Counted from the stretch's first letter, positions 26,087-35,945 are shown. The stretch is 64,000 nt of DNA from Micromonospora sp. NBC_01740 (GCF_035920365.1 NZ_CP109150.1:3100001-3164000), one strand, 5' to 3'. Notes: generated by a model not told the origin, from the letters alone. Numbers and translations are program-made.

Positions 26087-26944
26087 ATGACCGTCCGTGC
26101 GCCGCTGACCCCCGGCACGCTCACCCCGTTGCGGCCCGTGCCCGCCCACATCGTCCGCCCGGAGTACGTGGGCAAGAAGCGTCCCCAGGAGTGGCGCGGC
26201 TCCCACGTGCAGACCCCGGAGACCATCGAGAAGATGCGGGTCGCCGGTCGGCTCGCGGCGCAGGCCACCCAGCTCGCCGGCGAGCACTGCAAGCCGGGCG
26301 TGAGCACCGACGAGATCGACCGGGTCGTGCACGAGTTCCTCTGCGACCACGGCGCCTACCCGTCGACGCTGGGCTACCGGGGCTTCCCGAAGTCCTGCTG
26401 CACCAGCCTCAACGAGGTGATCTGCCACGGCATCCCCGACTCCACCGTGCTCGCCGACGGCGACATCATCAACGTCGACGTGACCGCGTACCTCGACGGG
26501 GTGCACGGCGACACGGACGCCACCTTCTGCGTGGGCGAGGTCGACGAGGAGGCCCGGCTGCTGGTCGAGCGGACCCACGAGGCGATGATGCGCGGCATCC
26601 GCGCGGTCGCCCCGGGCCGCCAGATCAACGTGATCGGCCGGGTCATCGAGTCGTACGCGAAGCGCTTCGGCTACGGCGTCGTGCGTGACTTCACCGGCCA
26701 CGGGATCGGCGAGGCGTTCCACAGCGGGCTCTACGTGCCGCACTACGACAGCCCCCGCCCCACGGACGTGATGGAGCCGGGGATGACCTTCACCATCGAG
26801 CCGATGATCACGCTCGGCACCCACGAGTACGACATGTGGGACGACGGCTGGACCGTGGTGACGAAGGACCGCAGGTGGACGGCCCAGTTCGAGCACACCA
26901 TCGTGGTGACCGAGGACGGCCACGAGATCCTCACGCTGCCGTGA
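26087..26944 (+). CDS. map: Methionine aminopeptidase, type I with N-terminal linker (MapB-like)
   Basis: Removes the initiator methionine from nascent proteins. The 285-residue protein has an N-terminal extension of about 40 residues ([15 protein letters not shown] region) typical of actinobacterial type 1c enzymes. Metal ligands are visible in order: the Asp pair in [18 protein letters not shown], the His in GHGIGEAFH, the Glu in FTIEPMI and the final Glu in [12 protein letters not shown]. It is probably leaderless (TAAACT at 26075). It overlaps the next gene by GTGA. In mycobacteria mapB neighbours the glnA4/aldC cluster, and the same association is seen here, with the signalling pair inserted between them. 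Confidence 0.95.
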   Translation: MTVRAPLTPGTLTPLRPVPAHIVRPEYVGKKRPQEWRGSHVQTPETIEKMRVAGRLAAQATQLAGEHCKPGVSTDEIDRVVHEFLCDHGAYPSTLGYRGFPKSCCTSLNEVICHGIPDSTVLADGDIINVDVTAYLDGVHGDTDATFCVGEVDEEARLLVERTHEAMMRGIRAVAPGRQINVIGRVIESYAKRFGYGVVRDFTGHGIGEAFHSGLYVPHYDSPRPTDVMEPGMTFTIEPMITLGTHEYDMWDDGWTVVTKDRRWTAQFEHTIVVTEDGHEILTLP

Positions 26945-27657
26945 CGGAGACCCCGGCGGCGCTGCGTGAGGCGCACCACGCGGACGTCTCCGGCGGTTGG
27001 CTGCGCCCCGCCGTCTTCGGGGCGATGGACGGGCTGGTCACCAACATCGCCCTGATCGCCGGGGTGGCGGGCGGCGGGGTGTCGCCGCGCAGCGTCGTGC
27101 TCACCGGCGTGGCCGGCCTGGTGGCCGGCGCCATCTCGATGGGGCTGGGGGAGTACACCAGCGTCCGCTCGGCGAACGAACAGGTCGCGGCCGAGGTCGC
27201 CAAGGAACGCCGCGAGCTGGAGCGGCACCCCGAGGCGGAGGCGCGCGAGCTGGCCGAGGCGTGGGTCGCCCGGGGACTGCCGCCCGACCTGGCCATGGAG
27301 GTCGCCCAGGCCGTCCGGCGCAATCCGGAGGAGGCGCTGCGGGTGCACGTCCGGGAGGAGCTCGGCGTCGACCCGGACGAGCAGCCCAGCCCGTGGGCCG
27401 CCGCGATCTCGTCGTTCCTGTTCTTCTCGGTCGGGGCGCTGGTGCCGCTGCTGACGTACCTGTTCGGCGCGACGAGCCTGTGGCTGGCGCTCGCGGTCGG
27501 CGGGCTCGGGCTCTTCGTGGCCGGGGCGGTGGTCGCCCGGTTCACCGCCCGGCCCTGGTGGTCCGGCGGTCTGCGTCAGCTCCTGCTCGGCGCGGCGGCG
27601 GCCGGCGCCACGTATCTCGTCGGCACCCTCATCGGCGTGCAGGGCGGGCTCGGCTGA
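26941..27657 (+). CDS. VIT1/CCC1-family transporter (iron/manganese-type)
   Basis: A 238-residue membrane protein. [20 protein letters not shown] is the first helix of the VIT1/CCC1 family, [19 protein letters not shown] holds the metal-transport helix end, and the charged middle segment ([20 protein letters not shown]) corresponds to the cytoplasmic metal-binding helices. Three C-terminal helices follow. Family members export Fe2+ or Mn2+ out of the cytosol. The GTG at 26941 overlaps the map stop (GTGA), so it is translated from the map message. The substrate metal is inferred from the family. Confidence 0.88.
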   Translation: MTETPAALREAHHADVSGGWLRPAVFGAMDGLVTNIALIAGVAGGGVSPRSVVLTGVAGLVAGAISMGLGEYTSVRSANEQVAAEVAKERRELERHPEAEARELAEAWVARGLPPDLAMEVAQAVRRNPEEALRVHVREELGVDPDEQPSPWAAAISSFLFFSVGALVPLLTYLFGATSLWLALAVGGLGLFVAGAVVARFTARPWWSGGLRQLLLGAAAAGATYLVGTLIGVQGGLG

Positions 27658-27677
27658 CCTTCCCGCGCCGGCCCTCC

Positions 27678-27696
27678 CGGCGCCCGGCGGGCGCCG
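27678..27696. terminator. Bidirectional hairpin between convergent genes
   Basis: CGGCGCCC, a GGC loop and GGGCGCCG form a perfect 8-bp stem. It sits between the VIT1-like stop (27657) and the stop of the minus-strand gene (27709), so it can serve both. Confidence 0.55.
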
Positions 27697-27708
27697 TCCG
27701 GCGCGGTG

Positions 27709-28434
27709 TCAGCCGTCGAGAAGGTCGTCGACCGTGCCGTCGACGGGGCGGCCCCGGGCCGCCAGCTCGGCCGCCTGGCGGGTCAGGACGACGCCCACCT
27801 CGGTCATGTCCGCGCCCGCCAGTCCCGTCCGACGCACCGCGTCGCCCGGGTCCCGGAAGTAGGTGCGGCTGAGCAGTCCGGCGACCGTGGCCGCCGCCAG
27901 CCGCGCCTCGCCGAGCATCAGCAGCGCCTGGTCGGTCTCGTACCACTCGGCCAGCCGGGCGGCCCGGGCGTGCGCCGCCCCGCCCCGGTACCAGGCCCGG
28001 CGGGCCGCCGTGCTGAACTCGGCCGGCCGGGCCCGGGCCAGCCGGCCCAGGTGCTCGTCGCGCAGGGTGCGCAGCCAGCCGGTGGGGTCGTGCAACGCCC
28101 GGGTGCTGACGTAGCGGTCGGCGGTCAACGGCCAGAGCGGGGAGATCACCCGGGCCTGGCGCAGGTAGTCGTCGGCGCCGGCCACGGTCAGGTCGACCAG
28201 CACGCCGTCGACCCGCCGCGTCGCCGGGGACGGCCCGCCGCCGGGCCGGTACGTCACCACCAGCAGTCCGACCTCGCCGTCCCCGCCGCCGTCGTCGTCG
28301 CCGTGGGCGAGCGGGCCGTGCACCGCGACCGCCAGCACGTCGGCCGGGAACCGCCGGCGCACGGCGTCGGCGACCCGTTCGGCCACCGCCCACCGTGGAT
28401 CGTCGGGGTGGGGTTCGCCGTCGGCGCCGGTCAC
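27709..28434 (-). CDS. Nucleotidyltransferase-like protein (antibiotic NTase fold, degenerate), function unknown
   Basis: A 241-residue soluble protein. The beginning (VAERVADAVRRRFPADVLAVAVHGPLAHGDDDGGGD, shown by its key GPLAHGDDD) resembles the nucleotidyltransferase pattern G-S-x-A-x-G...D-x-D, with Ser replaced by Pro. VDLTVAGADDYL could supply the third Asp. A long helical C-terminus (AARRAWYRGGAAHARAARLA) resembles the KNTase C-terminal region. I cannot assign a substrate. The start is a GTG at 28434, nine bases after the stop of the upstream minus-strand reductase gene, so the two may be co-transcribed. High Gly/Asp content in residues 48-56 looks like a loop expansion. Confidence 0.65.
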   Translation of the reverse strand: MTGADGEPHPDDPRWAVAERVADAVRRRFPADVLAVAVHGPLAHGDDDGGGDGEVGLLVVTYRPGGGPSPATRRVDGVLVDLTVAGADDYLRQARVISPLWPLTADRYVSTRALHDPTGWLRTLRDEHLGRLARARPAEFSTAARRAWYRGGAAHARAARLAEWYETDQALLMLGEARLAAATVAGLLSRTYFRDPGDAVRRTGLAGADMTEVGVVLTRQAAELAARGRPVDGTVDDLLDG

Positions 28435-28443
28435 CGCACCAGC

Positions 28444-28944
28444 CTATTCGCGGGCGGTCGGCCCGCCCGGCACGCCGCGCCCGGTGGGCACCAGCCGGAA
28501 GACGAGGATCTCCCGGCCGCCGGCCCGCTGGGCGTACGCGCGGTAGGCGGGCCACTCGGTGACCAGCAGCGTCCAGAGGCGGTCCCGTTCGGCGCCGGTG
28601 GCGACGTCGGCGCGCACCGGGACGCGGCGGCCCTTGACGGCCACCTCGGCGGCCGGATCGGCGCGCAGGTTCATCGCCCAGCCGGGCTGGTGGGTCTGGC
28701 CGAAGTTGGAGCCGACCACCACGTACGCGTCGCCGTCGGGCACGTAGAGCAGCGGATTGCTGCGCGGCTTGCCGGAGCGGCGGCCGGTGGTCGTGATGAC
28801 CAGCGACGGGATGAGCCCGAGCGCGACCACCCGCCCCCGGGTGAGCCGCCCCACCATCCGGTCGGCGGGGACGAGCAGGCGGACGGCGGCGCCGAACCAG
28901 CGGTGGTGACCGACACGGCGGGTCAGGGCTCCCAGTACGGGCAC
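28444..28944 (-). CDS. Deazaflavin (F420)-dependent nitroreductase family protein (Ddn-like)
   Basis: A 166-residue split-barrel protein of the actinobacterial nitroreductase/quinone reductase family that uses cofactor F420. ALGLIPSLVITTTGRRSGKP followed by SNPLLYVPDG is the hallmark start. GSNFGQTHQPGWAMNLRADP is the F420-binding and substrate segment, and LVTEWPAYRAYAQRAGGREI closes the fold. The N-terminal hydrophobic helix may anchor it at the membrane, as in Ddn. The likely role is quinone reduction or detoxification; the substrate is unknown. It is encoded nine bases upstream of the NTase-like gene on the same strand. Confidence 0.87.
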   Translation of the reverse strand: MPVLGALTRRVGHHRWFGAAVRLLVPADRMVGRLTRGRVVALGLIPSLVITTTGRRSGKPRSNPLLYVPDGDAYVVVGSNFGQTHQPGWAMNLRADPAAEVAVKGRRVPVRADVATGAERDRLWTLLVTEWPAYRAYAQRAGGREILVFRLVPTGRGVPGGPTARE

Positions 28945-28972
28945 GGCGACCAGTGTGCCCGCTCCCGGCCCG

Positions 28973-31675
28973 TCAGTCGAGACGTCGCTCGACCGGCAGC
29001 CGGGACCGGGTGAAGAAGCCCGCGCCGAGCATCGCGACCAGCGGCACCACCACCAGGACGCCGAGCGTGGTCCAGGGGACCACCACCGGGTACGGCTCCG
29101 TGACCGGCCACAGGGCGGCGTACCGGCGGTTGAGGGCGGTCAGGATGATCGACGCGGAGCCGAGGCCGGCGACGATGCCGAGCGCGGAGCCCAGTACGGC
29201 GATCACCCCGGACTGACAGAGCGAGAGCAGCCGGCGCAGTCCCGGGCCGGCGCCGACCGCCGCGAGGGTGGACAGGTCGGCCCGCCCCTCGGCCGCCGCC
29301 AGCCCGGTGGCGATGGCGGCCGCGCCCAGGGTGATCACCCCGGCGGCGGCGGCCAGCAGGAGCAGCAGCGGCCGCCCCGCGTCGCCCTGCGTGCCCCGGT
29401 CGATCTCGACCTGCGCGTGCAGCGGACGTACGGCGGCGACGAACCGGTCCTGCCGGTCCTCGTCGGGCACGCCGTCGGCGGCGATCGCCCAACCGAGCGG
29501 GTGGACGTCCAGGCCGAGCCGCCCGGCGGCCGCCGGGGAGAGCAGCAGCCGGTCCGCCCCCAGCGCGGTGGGCAGCGGATATCCGGCGACGGTGGTGACG
29601 GCCTGGGGGTCGGGCCGGGCCTGCCCGGCGCGGGTCACCCGCACGTCGACCCGCCCGTCGCGCACGTAGCGTGGATCGGTCACGACCGCGCCGCCTGCCC
29701 GCAGCACGGCGGTGGCGGCGGCGACGTCGGCGGGGGCGGCGCCGGTGAGCGCCGGCAGGGCCGTCCCGTCGTCCACCAGGACGTGGAAGTACCGGCCGAG
29801 GTGCTCCTCGGGTTCCGCGCAGCGGGCGTCGGCGCGGGCGCGGCGCTGCTGCTCCGGGGTGAGCCTGTCGCCCGGCGTCCACGGGCAGACGCGCTCGGCG
29901 GGCAGCACCGGCGAGACCACGCACAGGTCGGTGGCCGTCCCGCACCGGGGCTCCGCCAGCGGCGCCACCGTCCGGACCCCCAGGTGGGCGCGCGCGGCCT
30001 CGCTGACCCCGGGCAGGTCGGGCAGGGTTTCCCCGTCCGACCCGGTGACCAGCACCGTGGTGGCCGGCAGGGCCGGCAGGTACATCGTGGCCGACCGGGC
30101 GTCGTCGCTGGCCAGGTACACCCCGATGGCGACGCTGCCGGCGACCGCGGCCATCACGGCGGAGATCGCGGGCGCGGTCGACGACCGGTTGCGGCTGGCG
30201 TCGCGCAGCGCGATCCGGGGCGCCAGCGGCAGCGACCGCCCGAGGCGGGCGAGCAGGCCGACCAGCGTCGGGGTGGCGAAGACCAGGCCCAGTTCGCCGA
30301 GGACGAGGCCGGCCAGGATGACCGCCGGCGCCGTCCGGGCCGCCCCGAACGCGGCCACCGCGGCCCCGGCGGCGGCCAGGACCGCCCCGACTGTCAACCA
30401 GCGTCGCCGGTGCGCCGGCGGGGTGCGCCGGCCGGCCAGCCCCGCCACCACGTCCTGCCGGGCGGCCGTCCAGGCCGGGGCCAGCGCGGCCAGCACCCCG
30501 GCCAGCACCGCGACGGCGGCGATCGCCGCGAGCGCCTCCGGCCACCAGCGGTACGCGCCGAAGCGCGCGCCGAAGAGGTGCTGCTCCACCAGGGAGCGGC
30601 CGGCGAACGCGGCGGCGACGCCCAGCGCGACCCCGAGGGCGGCGCCGACGGCACCCAGCACCACGCCGTCGGCCAGCACGATGCGGCGCAGGTGGGCGTC
30701 GTCCCCGCCCGCCACGGCGACCAGCGCGAGGTCCCGGCGCCGCCGCCGTACGCCGACCGCGAAGGCCGGCCCGACGAGCAGCACCACCTCCAGCAGCCCC
30801 AGCCCGCCGACGAGCACCGAGACGCTCATCCCCTCCACGTCCATGGCGGAGCGGCCGTACGGCGCGAACGTGACGGTGTCCGACGCCGGGGCGGGGACCC
30901 GGGCGTGCACCACGACTCCGTGGGCGTTGAGCCGGCGGAACAGCTCCTCGTCGGGGTCGCCGGGCAGGTCGACCAGCCAGCTCGTGCCCGGCTCGGCCTC
31001 CATCCGCCCCTCCGACGGGTGCAGCGTCACCACCGGGCCCAGGTCGTCGGGGTACTCGGCCACCCCGACCACCCGCCAGGAGCGGGCGCCGTCGCCGGAC
31101 GTGACGGTGTCGCCGAGGCGGGCGTCGAGGCGGCGCAGGGCCGCCGGGCTGACCGCGATCTCATCCGGCCCGGCCGGCGCCCGCCCCGAGTGGAACCGGA
31201 CCAGCCCCCGCCCGAGCGGGTCGGTGAGGTCCACGGCGCGGCCCGTGAGCGTGTTGTCGACCCGCTCGCCGACCAGGGCGTCGAACGACACCCAGCGGCG
31301 CAGCGGGACCACCCGGCTCCCGGCCGGCAGCAGGGCGGCCACCTGCCCGGCGGTGACGGGCCCGGCCGAGGGACCGTCGTCCGGGTCGGTACGCCAGGTC
31401 TCGGCCCAGGTGCTCTGCGCGAGGGGGGTCCGCGTCACCCAGTTCAGCTCCGCGTCGGCCGCGCCGAGTTGGCGGTCGGCCCGCTCCACCGGGGTCAGCT
31501 CGGACATCCGCCAGCTCACCGCGGTGAAGCTCAGCACCAGCACCGGCAGCGTGATCATCGCGAGCACCAGCGCCGTACGCCCCCGGGCCCGCCGGGCCTC
31601 CCGCCGGGCGATCCGCAGCGCGGCCCACCAGGAACCGGCGGCCCGGGCGAGCCGGCCGCCCCGGCCCGCGCTCAC
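28973..31675 (-). CDS. ABC transporter permease, FtsX/MacB type
   Basis: A 900-residue membrane protein with an N-terminal helix (ALVLAMITLPVLVLSFTA), a large extracytoplasmic domain, a three-helix FtsX module around residues 270-410, another soluble domain and a second FtsX module at the C-terminus. The repeated GxxxALxxG-rich helices and VLADGVVLGAVGAALGVALG are typical. Such permeases with a LolD-like ATPase act as mechanotransmitters or exporters of peptides and lipids. Its GTG start overlaps the ATPase stop (GTGA at 31672-31675). It is the last gene of the PadR-ATPase-permease operon, so expression should follow PadR. The substrate is unknown. Confidence 0.9.
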   Translation of the reverse strand: MSAGRGGRLARAAGSWWAALRIARREARRARGRTALVLAMITLPVLVLSFTAVSWRMSELTPVERADRQLGAADAELNWVTRTPLAQSTWAETWRTDPDDGPSAGPVTAGQVAALLPAGSRVVPLRRWVSFDALVGERVDNTLTGRAVDLTDPLGRGLVRFHSGRAPAGPDEIAVSPAALRRLDARLGDTVTSGDGARSWRVVGVAEYPDDLGPVVTLHPSEGRMEAEPGTSWLVDLPGDPDEELFRRLNAHGVVVHARVPAPASDTVTFAPYGRSAMDVEGMSVSVLVGGLGLLEVVLLVGPAFAVGVRRRRRDLALVAVAGGDDAHLRRIVLADGVVLGAVGAALGVALGVAAAFAGRSLVEQHLFGARFGAYRWWPEALAAIAAVAVLAGVLAALAPAWTAARQDVVAGLAGRRTPPAHRRRWLTVGAVLAAAGAAVAAFGAARTAPAVILAGLVLGELGLVFATPTLVGLLARLGRSLPLAPRIALRDASRNRSSTAPAISAVMAAVAGSVAIGVYLASDDARSATMYLPALPATTVLVTGSDGETLPDLPGVSEAARAHLGVRTVAPLAEPRCGTATDLCVVSPVLPAERVCPWTPGDRLTPEQQRRARADARCAEPEEHLGRYFHVLVDDGTALPALTGAAPADVAAATAVLRAGGAVVTDPRYVRDGRVDVRVTRAGQARPDPQAVTTVAGYPLPTALGADRLLLSPAAAGRLGLDVHPLGWAIAADGVPDEDRQDRFVAAVRPLHAQVEIDRGTQGDAGRPLLLLLAAAAGVITLGAAAIATGLAAAEGRADLSTLAAVGAGPGLRRLLSLCQSGVIAVLGSALGIVAGLGSASIILTALNRRYAALWPVTEPYPVVVPWTTLGVLVVVPLVAMLGAGFFTRSRLPVERRLD

Positions 31676-32430
31676 CGACCGCTGCCGCTCAGCAGCTGCT
31701 CCACGCTGCCCAGCGGGGCCGTCGTGTCGACAAGCACCCCGTCGCGCAGGAAGACCACCCGGTCGGCCCAGGCGGCGTGGCGCGCCTCGTGGGTGACCAG
31801 CACGGCGGCGGCCCCGGCGTCGACGCGCCGGCGCAGCAGGTGCAGCACCGCCTCACCGGTCTGCGAGTCCAGCGCGCCGGTCGGTTCGTCGGCGAGCACC
31901 AGCCGGCGCTCCCCGACGAGCGCGCGGGCGATGGCCACCCGCTGCTGCTGCCCGCCGGAGAGCTGGTCGGGGAACCGGTCGGCCAGCGCGGTCAGGCCCA
32001 CCTCGGACAGCGCGTCCAGCGCCAGGCGGCGGGCCCGGCGTACGCCCGTGCCGTCGAGTTCGAGGGGGAGGGCGACGTTCTCCACGGCGCTGAGGCTGCC
32101 GAGCAGGTTGAGGTCCTGGAAGACGTAGCCGATGCGGCGGCGCCGCACCTGGGCCAGCCGCCGCCGGTCGAGGGCACCGAGCGGCTCGCCCTCCACGTAC
32201 ACCTCGCCCGCGGTCGGGCCGTCCAGCCCGCCGGCCAGGGCGAGCAGGGTCGACTTCCCCGAGCCGGACGGTCCCATCACGGCGACGAGTTCCCCCGCGC
32301 GCACGGCGAGGCTCACCCCGCGCAGCGCGTGCACGGCCGCCACGCCGGCGCCGTGGGTGCGGTGCACGTCACGCACGTCCAGCACCGGCGTGGTCGGGCT
32401 CCCGTCCGCCGGCCGGTTCCCCGTGCTCAC
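31672..32430 (-). CDS. ABC transporter ATP-binding protein, MacB/LolD type
   Basis: A 252-residue ATPase partner of the FtsX-type permease. Walker A GPSGSGKSTLL, Q-loop YVFQDLNLLGSLSAVENVAL, signature LSGGQQQRVAIARAL, Walker B RLVLADEPTGALDSQTG and H-loop VLVTHEARHAAWADR are all intact. The GTG start at 32430 overlaps the PadR stop by GTGA; the frame remains open further upstream, but that part is a shadow of padR. Co-translated with both neighbours. Confidence 0.94.
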   Translation of the reverse strand: MSTGNRPADGSPTTPVLDVRDVHRTHGAGVAAVHALRGVSLAVRAGELVAVMGPSGSGKSTLLALAGGLDGPTAGEVYVEGEPLGALDRRRLAQVRRRRIGYVFQDLNLLGSLSAVENVALPLELDGTGVRRARRLALDALSEVGLTALADRFPDQLSGGQQQRVAIARALVGERRLVLADEPTGALDSQTGEAVLHLLRRRVDAGAAAVLVTHEARHAAWADRVVFLRDGVLVDTTAPLGSVEQLLSGSGR

Positions 32431-33014
32431 CGTCGCGCCTCCTCGTCCGCCCGGTCCACCGCCTCGGCAGGCGTCGTCGGGACGCGGCCGGGCTCCGCCG
32501 GACGGTAGCGCACGAGGCTGGTCTCGCAGTGGTCCAGCCAGCGCACCTCGGCCTCGGCCTGGAAGACCATGGCGTCCAGCACCAGCCGCCACGGCAGGTC
32601 CTCGGGGCGGTCGCTGGCGTACTTCAACCGGGTCAACTCCTGCAACGTCCGCATGGTCGCGCTGCGCTGGGTCTGCACGACCGACCGGACGTCCACCCCG
32701 GGGGTGGTCAGCGCGAGGGCGAGCTTGATCGCCAGCTCGTCGCGGGGCCGGTCGGTGCGGCTGATCGGCGTGGCGAACCACAGGGCCAGGTCCGTCCGCC
32801 CGGCGTCGGTGATCTCGTACGGGCGCTGCCCCGTCTCGCTCTCGGGCAGCGACCGGACCAGCCCGTCCCGCTCCAGCCGGGACAGGGTGGTGTAGACCTG
32901 ACCGATGTTCAGCGGCCAGGTCGAGCCGGTCGACTCCTCGAACGCGGCGCGCAGCTGGTAGCCGTACATCTGGCCGCGTTCGAGCAGGGCGAGCAGCCCG
33001 TGACGGATGGACAT
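32427..33014 (-). CDS. PadR family transcriptional regulator
   Basis: A 195-residue winged-helix repressor. The N-terminal HTH ([15 protein letters not shown] start, [30 protein letters not shown]) is the PadR signature. The longer C-terminal part ([19 protein letters not shown], then a helix) forms the dimerisation domain of the Vir-like subfamily. It heads an operon with an ATPase and FtsX-type permease, a common arrangement in which PadR represses the exporter until a ligand or antibiotic binds. A 15-bp palindrome lies 14 bases upstream of the ATG, and the -10-like CATACT overlaps it, consistent with autorepression and a nearly leaderless message. Confidence 0.92.
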   Translation of the reverse strand: MSIRHGLLALLERGQMYGYQLRAAFEESTGSTWPLNIGQVYTTLSRLERDGLVRSLPESETGQRPYEITDAGRTDLALWFATPISRTDRPRDELAIKLALALTTPGVDVRSVVQTQRSATMRTLQELTRLKYASDRPEDLPWRLVLDAMVFQAEAEVRWLDHCETSLVRYRPAEPGRVPTTPAEAVDRADEEARR

Positions 33015-33023
33015 GGCAACGGA

Positions 33024-33042
33024 GTATGCATACCTGGTATGC
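33024..33042 (-). promoter_or_regulatory. Palindromic operator of the PadR operon
   Basis: GCATACC-T-GGTATGC (33028-33042) is a perfect 7-1-7 inverted repeat, and the overlapping GTATGCATAC (33024-33033) is a second perfect palindrome. On the minus strand CATACT within it ends 8 bases before the padR ATG, so a bound repressor would cover the -10. Confidence 0.6.
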
Positions 33043-33078
33043 GACCCGCAACCGGAGCGGGCGTCGAGGGTCGGCCGG

Positions 33079-33525
33079 TCAGGCGGGTCGGCCCGGGAAC
33101 GGCACCGTCAGCGGGGTGATCCCGGCCGTCCGTCGCCAGCGGGTGGCCCGTACGGCGTACTCGACCAGGGCGGCCAGGGCCCTGTCCCGGTCGGCGCCGC
33201 TGGTGGCCGGCACCACCGCCCGCCAGAACGCGGCCGTGCGCTCCTCCACCTCGGCGGCCAGCCGCAGCGCGCTCGCCCGGTCGGTGACCGGGAACGGCAG
33301 CGTGTAGCCGGCCCGGTCCGGCGGGACGTTCCCGCCACCGGCGCTCAACTGCACGATCAGGTCGTCGCGGCGGCGCCGGTGCGCGGCCTCCGCCTCCTTC
33401 GCGGCGGTCCGGGCGGCGCCGGTGAGGCGTACCCCGATGGGCCCGTACGCCCAGATCGCGGCGTACTCGGCGGAGAGCACCGCGCCCAGCGCCCCGGCCG
33501 GCCCCGGCGGTGTGGGCGCGGTCAC
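33079..33525 (-). CDS. Ferritin-like DUF4439 domain protein
   Basis: A 148-residue helical protein. [20 protein letters not shown], then [13 protein letters not shown], then [19 protein letters not shown] form the four-helix ferritin-like pattern (Glu/His at helix centres) of DUF4439. [10 protein letters not shown] is the typical link. Metal binding and enzymatic activity have not been established for the family. The GTG start overlaps the stop of the upstream lipoprotein gene (GTGA). In mycobacteria a related gene also lies next to rimP, which supports vertical inheritance of this position. Confidence 0.8.
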   Translation of the reverse strand: MTAPTPPGPAGALGAVLSAEYAAIWAYGPIGVRLTGAARTAAKEAEAAHRRRRDDLIVQLSAGGGNVPPDRAGYTLPFPVTDRASALRLAAEVEERTAAFWRAVVPATSGADRDRALAALVEYAVRATRWRRTAGITPLTVPFPGRPA

Positions 33526-34046
33526 CTCAGCACCTCCATGTGCGTGGCCCGGGCGGCGGCGATCGAGGCGAGCAGCGCGGCCCGCTCCGCCGGCGCCGCC
33601 GCGCAGGCCCGGGTCGCCGCCTCCTGGGCGGCGCGTTCGTCCTCGCGCAGCGCGGCCCGTGCCGCCGCCGGGTCGCCCGGCGCGGCGGGCGTGGCCGCGG
33701 CGGACGCCGAGGGCAGCGGTACGCCGATGAGCCGGGCGAGTTCGGCCGCGTGCGCGCGGTGCGCCTCGGCGATCGGCGTGAGCAGGCCGGCGAGCGCGGG
33801 GTGCGCGGCGGCGGCGTCCCGGTGCCCGGCGGCGAGCCGGAGCGCCTCGTCGAGCAGCGGCGTGAGCGGATCCGGCCCGGGGGTGGGGTCGTCGTCGCGG
33901 CTCAGGAGGCCGCAACCGGTCAGCGGCGCCGCCGCTCCGCCGAGCGCCAGGAGCACCCCGGCGCGCAGCACCTTTCGCCGGGAATGCCCGGTTGCCTCGC
34001 CGCGTCGTGTCGTTCTGCCCGTCGCCACCGGACAAGTCAACACCAT
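33522..34046 (-). CDS. Putative Tat-exported lipoprotein, ferritin-like
   Basis: A protein of about 174 residues. The N-terminus has [16 protein letters not shown] followed by APLTGC: a twin-arginine-like export signal ending in a lipobox, so the mature protein should be anchored outside the membrane through the Cys. The mature part is Ala-rich and helical, with [11 protein letters not shown] and [20 protein letters not shown] recalling ferritin-like helices. Start is uncertain: the ATG at 34046 gives 174 residues, while GTG at 34028 is possible and gives a more typical signal length. No good ribosome-binding site precedes either. Translationally coupled to the DUF4439 gene and divergent from rimP. 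Confidence 0.7.
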   Translation of the reverse strand: MVLTCPVATGRTTRRGEATGHSRRKVLRAGVLLALGGAAAPLTGCGLLSRDDDPTPGPDPLTPLLDEALRLAAGHRDAAAAHPALAGLLTPIAEAHRAHAAELARLIGVPLPSASAAATPAAPGDPAAARAALREDERAAQEAATRACAAAPAERAALLASIAAARATHMEVLR

Positions 34047-34200
34047 CACCGGCCGTACGTGGGCGACCGGCGTCGGTGCGCCGCCCGGCCCGCCGCGCGG
34101 CAGGCGCGTTACGCTCTGCGCAGCCACCGGCGCGTCAGCTCCGGTGGCGTGCCGGCATGGCGGCCGACCGGGTGCCGTCGATCAGCAGGAGGGTGCGGAG

Positions 34201-34902
34201 ATGACGCAGCGTGGCCGTGCCACGAGGTCGACGGGTCCGGCGGGGAGACCCCGACACGCCGACGCCCCACGGGGCGGGGAGCGTGCCGGCGGCCCGCGCG
34301 GCGACCTCGCCGCCCGGCGGGCCCGGCTGCGTGAGGTGATCGAGCCGGTGGTTGCCGGCGCCGGTTACGACCTGGAGGAACTCTCCGTCTCCCGCGCCGG
34401 CCGGCGGCACGTGGTGCGGGTGATCGTGGACGCCGACGGCGGGATCAACCTGGATGCCGTCGCCGAGGTCTCCCGGGCCGTCTCCGCGGCCCTCGACGCG
34501 GCCGAGGAGGCCTCCGGCGACCTCGTCGCCGGGGAGTACCAGCTGGAGGTCAGCTCCCCCGGCGTGGACCGGCCGCTCACCCTGCCCCGGCACTGGCGGC
34601 GCAACGTCGGCCGGCTGGTGAAGGTGACCGCCCGCGGCGCGGGCGCCCCGTCCGGCCAACCCGCCGGGCAGCCCACCGGCGACCGGCAGGTCACCGGCCG
34701 GGTGGTCGAGGCCGACGACGAGCGCGTGGTGCTGGAGACCGACGCCGGCCGCGCCACGTGGACGTACGCAGAGCTCGGCCCCGGCCGGGTGCAGGTCGAG
34801 TTCCACCGCCTCGACGAGATCGAGGAGACGGACGGACCCGACGACATGGACGACACCGACGACTTCGACGACGAAGATGATGTGGAGGACGAGGAGAGGT
34901 GA
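34201..34902 (+). CDS. rimP: Ribosome maturation factor RimP
   Basis: Assists 30S subunit assembly. The 233-residue protein is longer than typical RimP (about 150-180 residues) because of a basic, low-complexity N-terminus of about 40 residues and a strongly acidic C-terminal tail (about 25 residues, mostly Asp/Glu). The core motif regions are [54 protein letters not shown] and the SH3-like C-terminal domain. ATG at 34201 follows AGGAGGG (34187) and GGAG (34197). Its stop overlaps nusA by GTGA; this is the first gene of the rimP-nusA operon. Confidence 0.95.
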   Translation: MTQRGRATRSTGPAGRPRHADAPRGGERAGGPRGDLAARRARLREVIEPVVAGAGYDLEELSVSRAGRRHVVRVIVDADGGINLDAVAEVSRAVSAALDAAEEASGDLVAGEYQLEVSSPGVDRPLTLPRHWRRNVGRLVKVTARGAGAPSGQPAGQPTGDRQVTGRVVEADDERVVLETDAGRATWTYAELGPGRVQVEFHRLDEIEETDGPDDMDDTDDFDDEDDVEDEER

Positions 34903-35942
34903 ACATCGACCTCGCGGCGCTGCGCGCACTCGAGCGCGAGCGGGAGATCCCGTTCGACACGATCCTCGCGGCGATCGAGACCGCGCTGCTGACCGCCTAC
35001 CGGCACACCGAGGGGGCGGAGTCGCACGCCCGGGTGGAGATCGACCGCAAGTCCGGCGCGGCCCTGGTCTACGCGCAGGAGCTGGACGACGACGGCACCG
35101 TCGTACGGGAGTGGGACGACACCCCGCACGACTTCGGTCGGATCGCCGCCATGACCGCCAAGCAGGTCATCCTCCAGCGACTGCGGGAGGCCACCGACGA
35201 GGTGCACTTCGGCGAGTACGTGGGCCGCGAGGGTGACCTGGTCACCGGCGTGGTGCAGGCGCACGAGACGCGCACCGAGAAGGGCATCGTCAGCGTCGAC
35301 CTCGGCAAGCTGGAGGGCGTCCTGCCGCAGTCCGAGCAGGTGCCCGGCGAGCGCTACGCGCACGGCGAGCGGATCCGCTGCGTGGTGGTGCACGTGGCCA
35401 AGGGGATGCGCGGGCCGCAGATCACCCTCTCCCGGTCGCACCCGGCGCTGGTCAAGAAGCTCTTCGCGCTCGAGGTGCCGGAGATCGCCGACGGCACGGT
35501 CGAGATCGGCGCGATCGCACGTGAGGCGGGTCACCGTACGAAGATCGCGGTCCGCTCCACCACCCAGGGGGTCAACCCCAAGGGCGCCTGTATCGGCCCG
35601 ATGGGGCAGCGGGTACGGGCCGTCATGAGCGAACTGCACGGCGAGAAGATCGACATCATCGACTGGTCGGACGACCCGGCGACGTTCGTCGGCAACGCCC
35701 TGTCGCCGGCCAAGGCCCTGCGGGTCGAGGTGGTCGACCTGGCCACCCGCACCGCCCGGGTCACCGTCCCGGACTTCCAGCTCTCCCTCGCCATCGGCCG
35801 GGAGGGGCAGAACGCCCGACTTGCTGCCCGGTTGACCGGTTGGCGGATCGACATCCGGTCCGACGCCGAGCAGTCCGGTGCCGCCGGCCGGGGCGGAGCT
35901 GATCACGTCCCGGAGCCGGGCGGCGCGATCTCGGGCTCCTAG
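34899..35942 (+). CDS. nusA: Transcription termination/antitermination factor NusA
   Basis: Binds RNA polymerase and nascent RNA to modulate pausing, termination and antitermination. The 347-residue protein has the short actinobacterial architecture: N-terminal polymerase-binding domain (1-105), S1 domain (about 110-180, [20 protein letters not shown]), then KH1 and KH2 ([18 protein letters not shown] and [19 protein letters not shown]), and no C-terminal acidic repeats. GTG start overlaps the rimP stop. A Gly/Ala-rich tail follows KH2. The downstream ylxR has its own apparent promoter just past the stop. Confidence 0.96.
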   Translation: MNIDLAALRALEREREIPFDTILAAIETALLTAYRHTEGAESHARVEIDRKSGAALVYAQELDDDGTVVREWDDTPHDFGRIAAMTAKQVILQRLREATDEVHFGEYVGREGDLVTGVVQAHETRTEKGIVSVDLGKLEGVLPQSEQVPGERYAHGERIRCVVVHVAKGMRGPQITLSRSHPALVKKLFALEVPEIADGTVEIGAIAREAGHRTKIAVRSTTQGVNPKGACIGPMGQRVRAVMSELHGEKIDIIDWSDDPATFVGNALSPAKALRVEVVDLATRTARVTVPDFQLSLAIGREGQNARLAARLTGWRIDIRSDAEQSGAAGRGGADHVPEPGGAISGS

Positions 35943-35945
35943 GGG

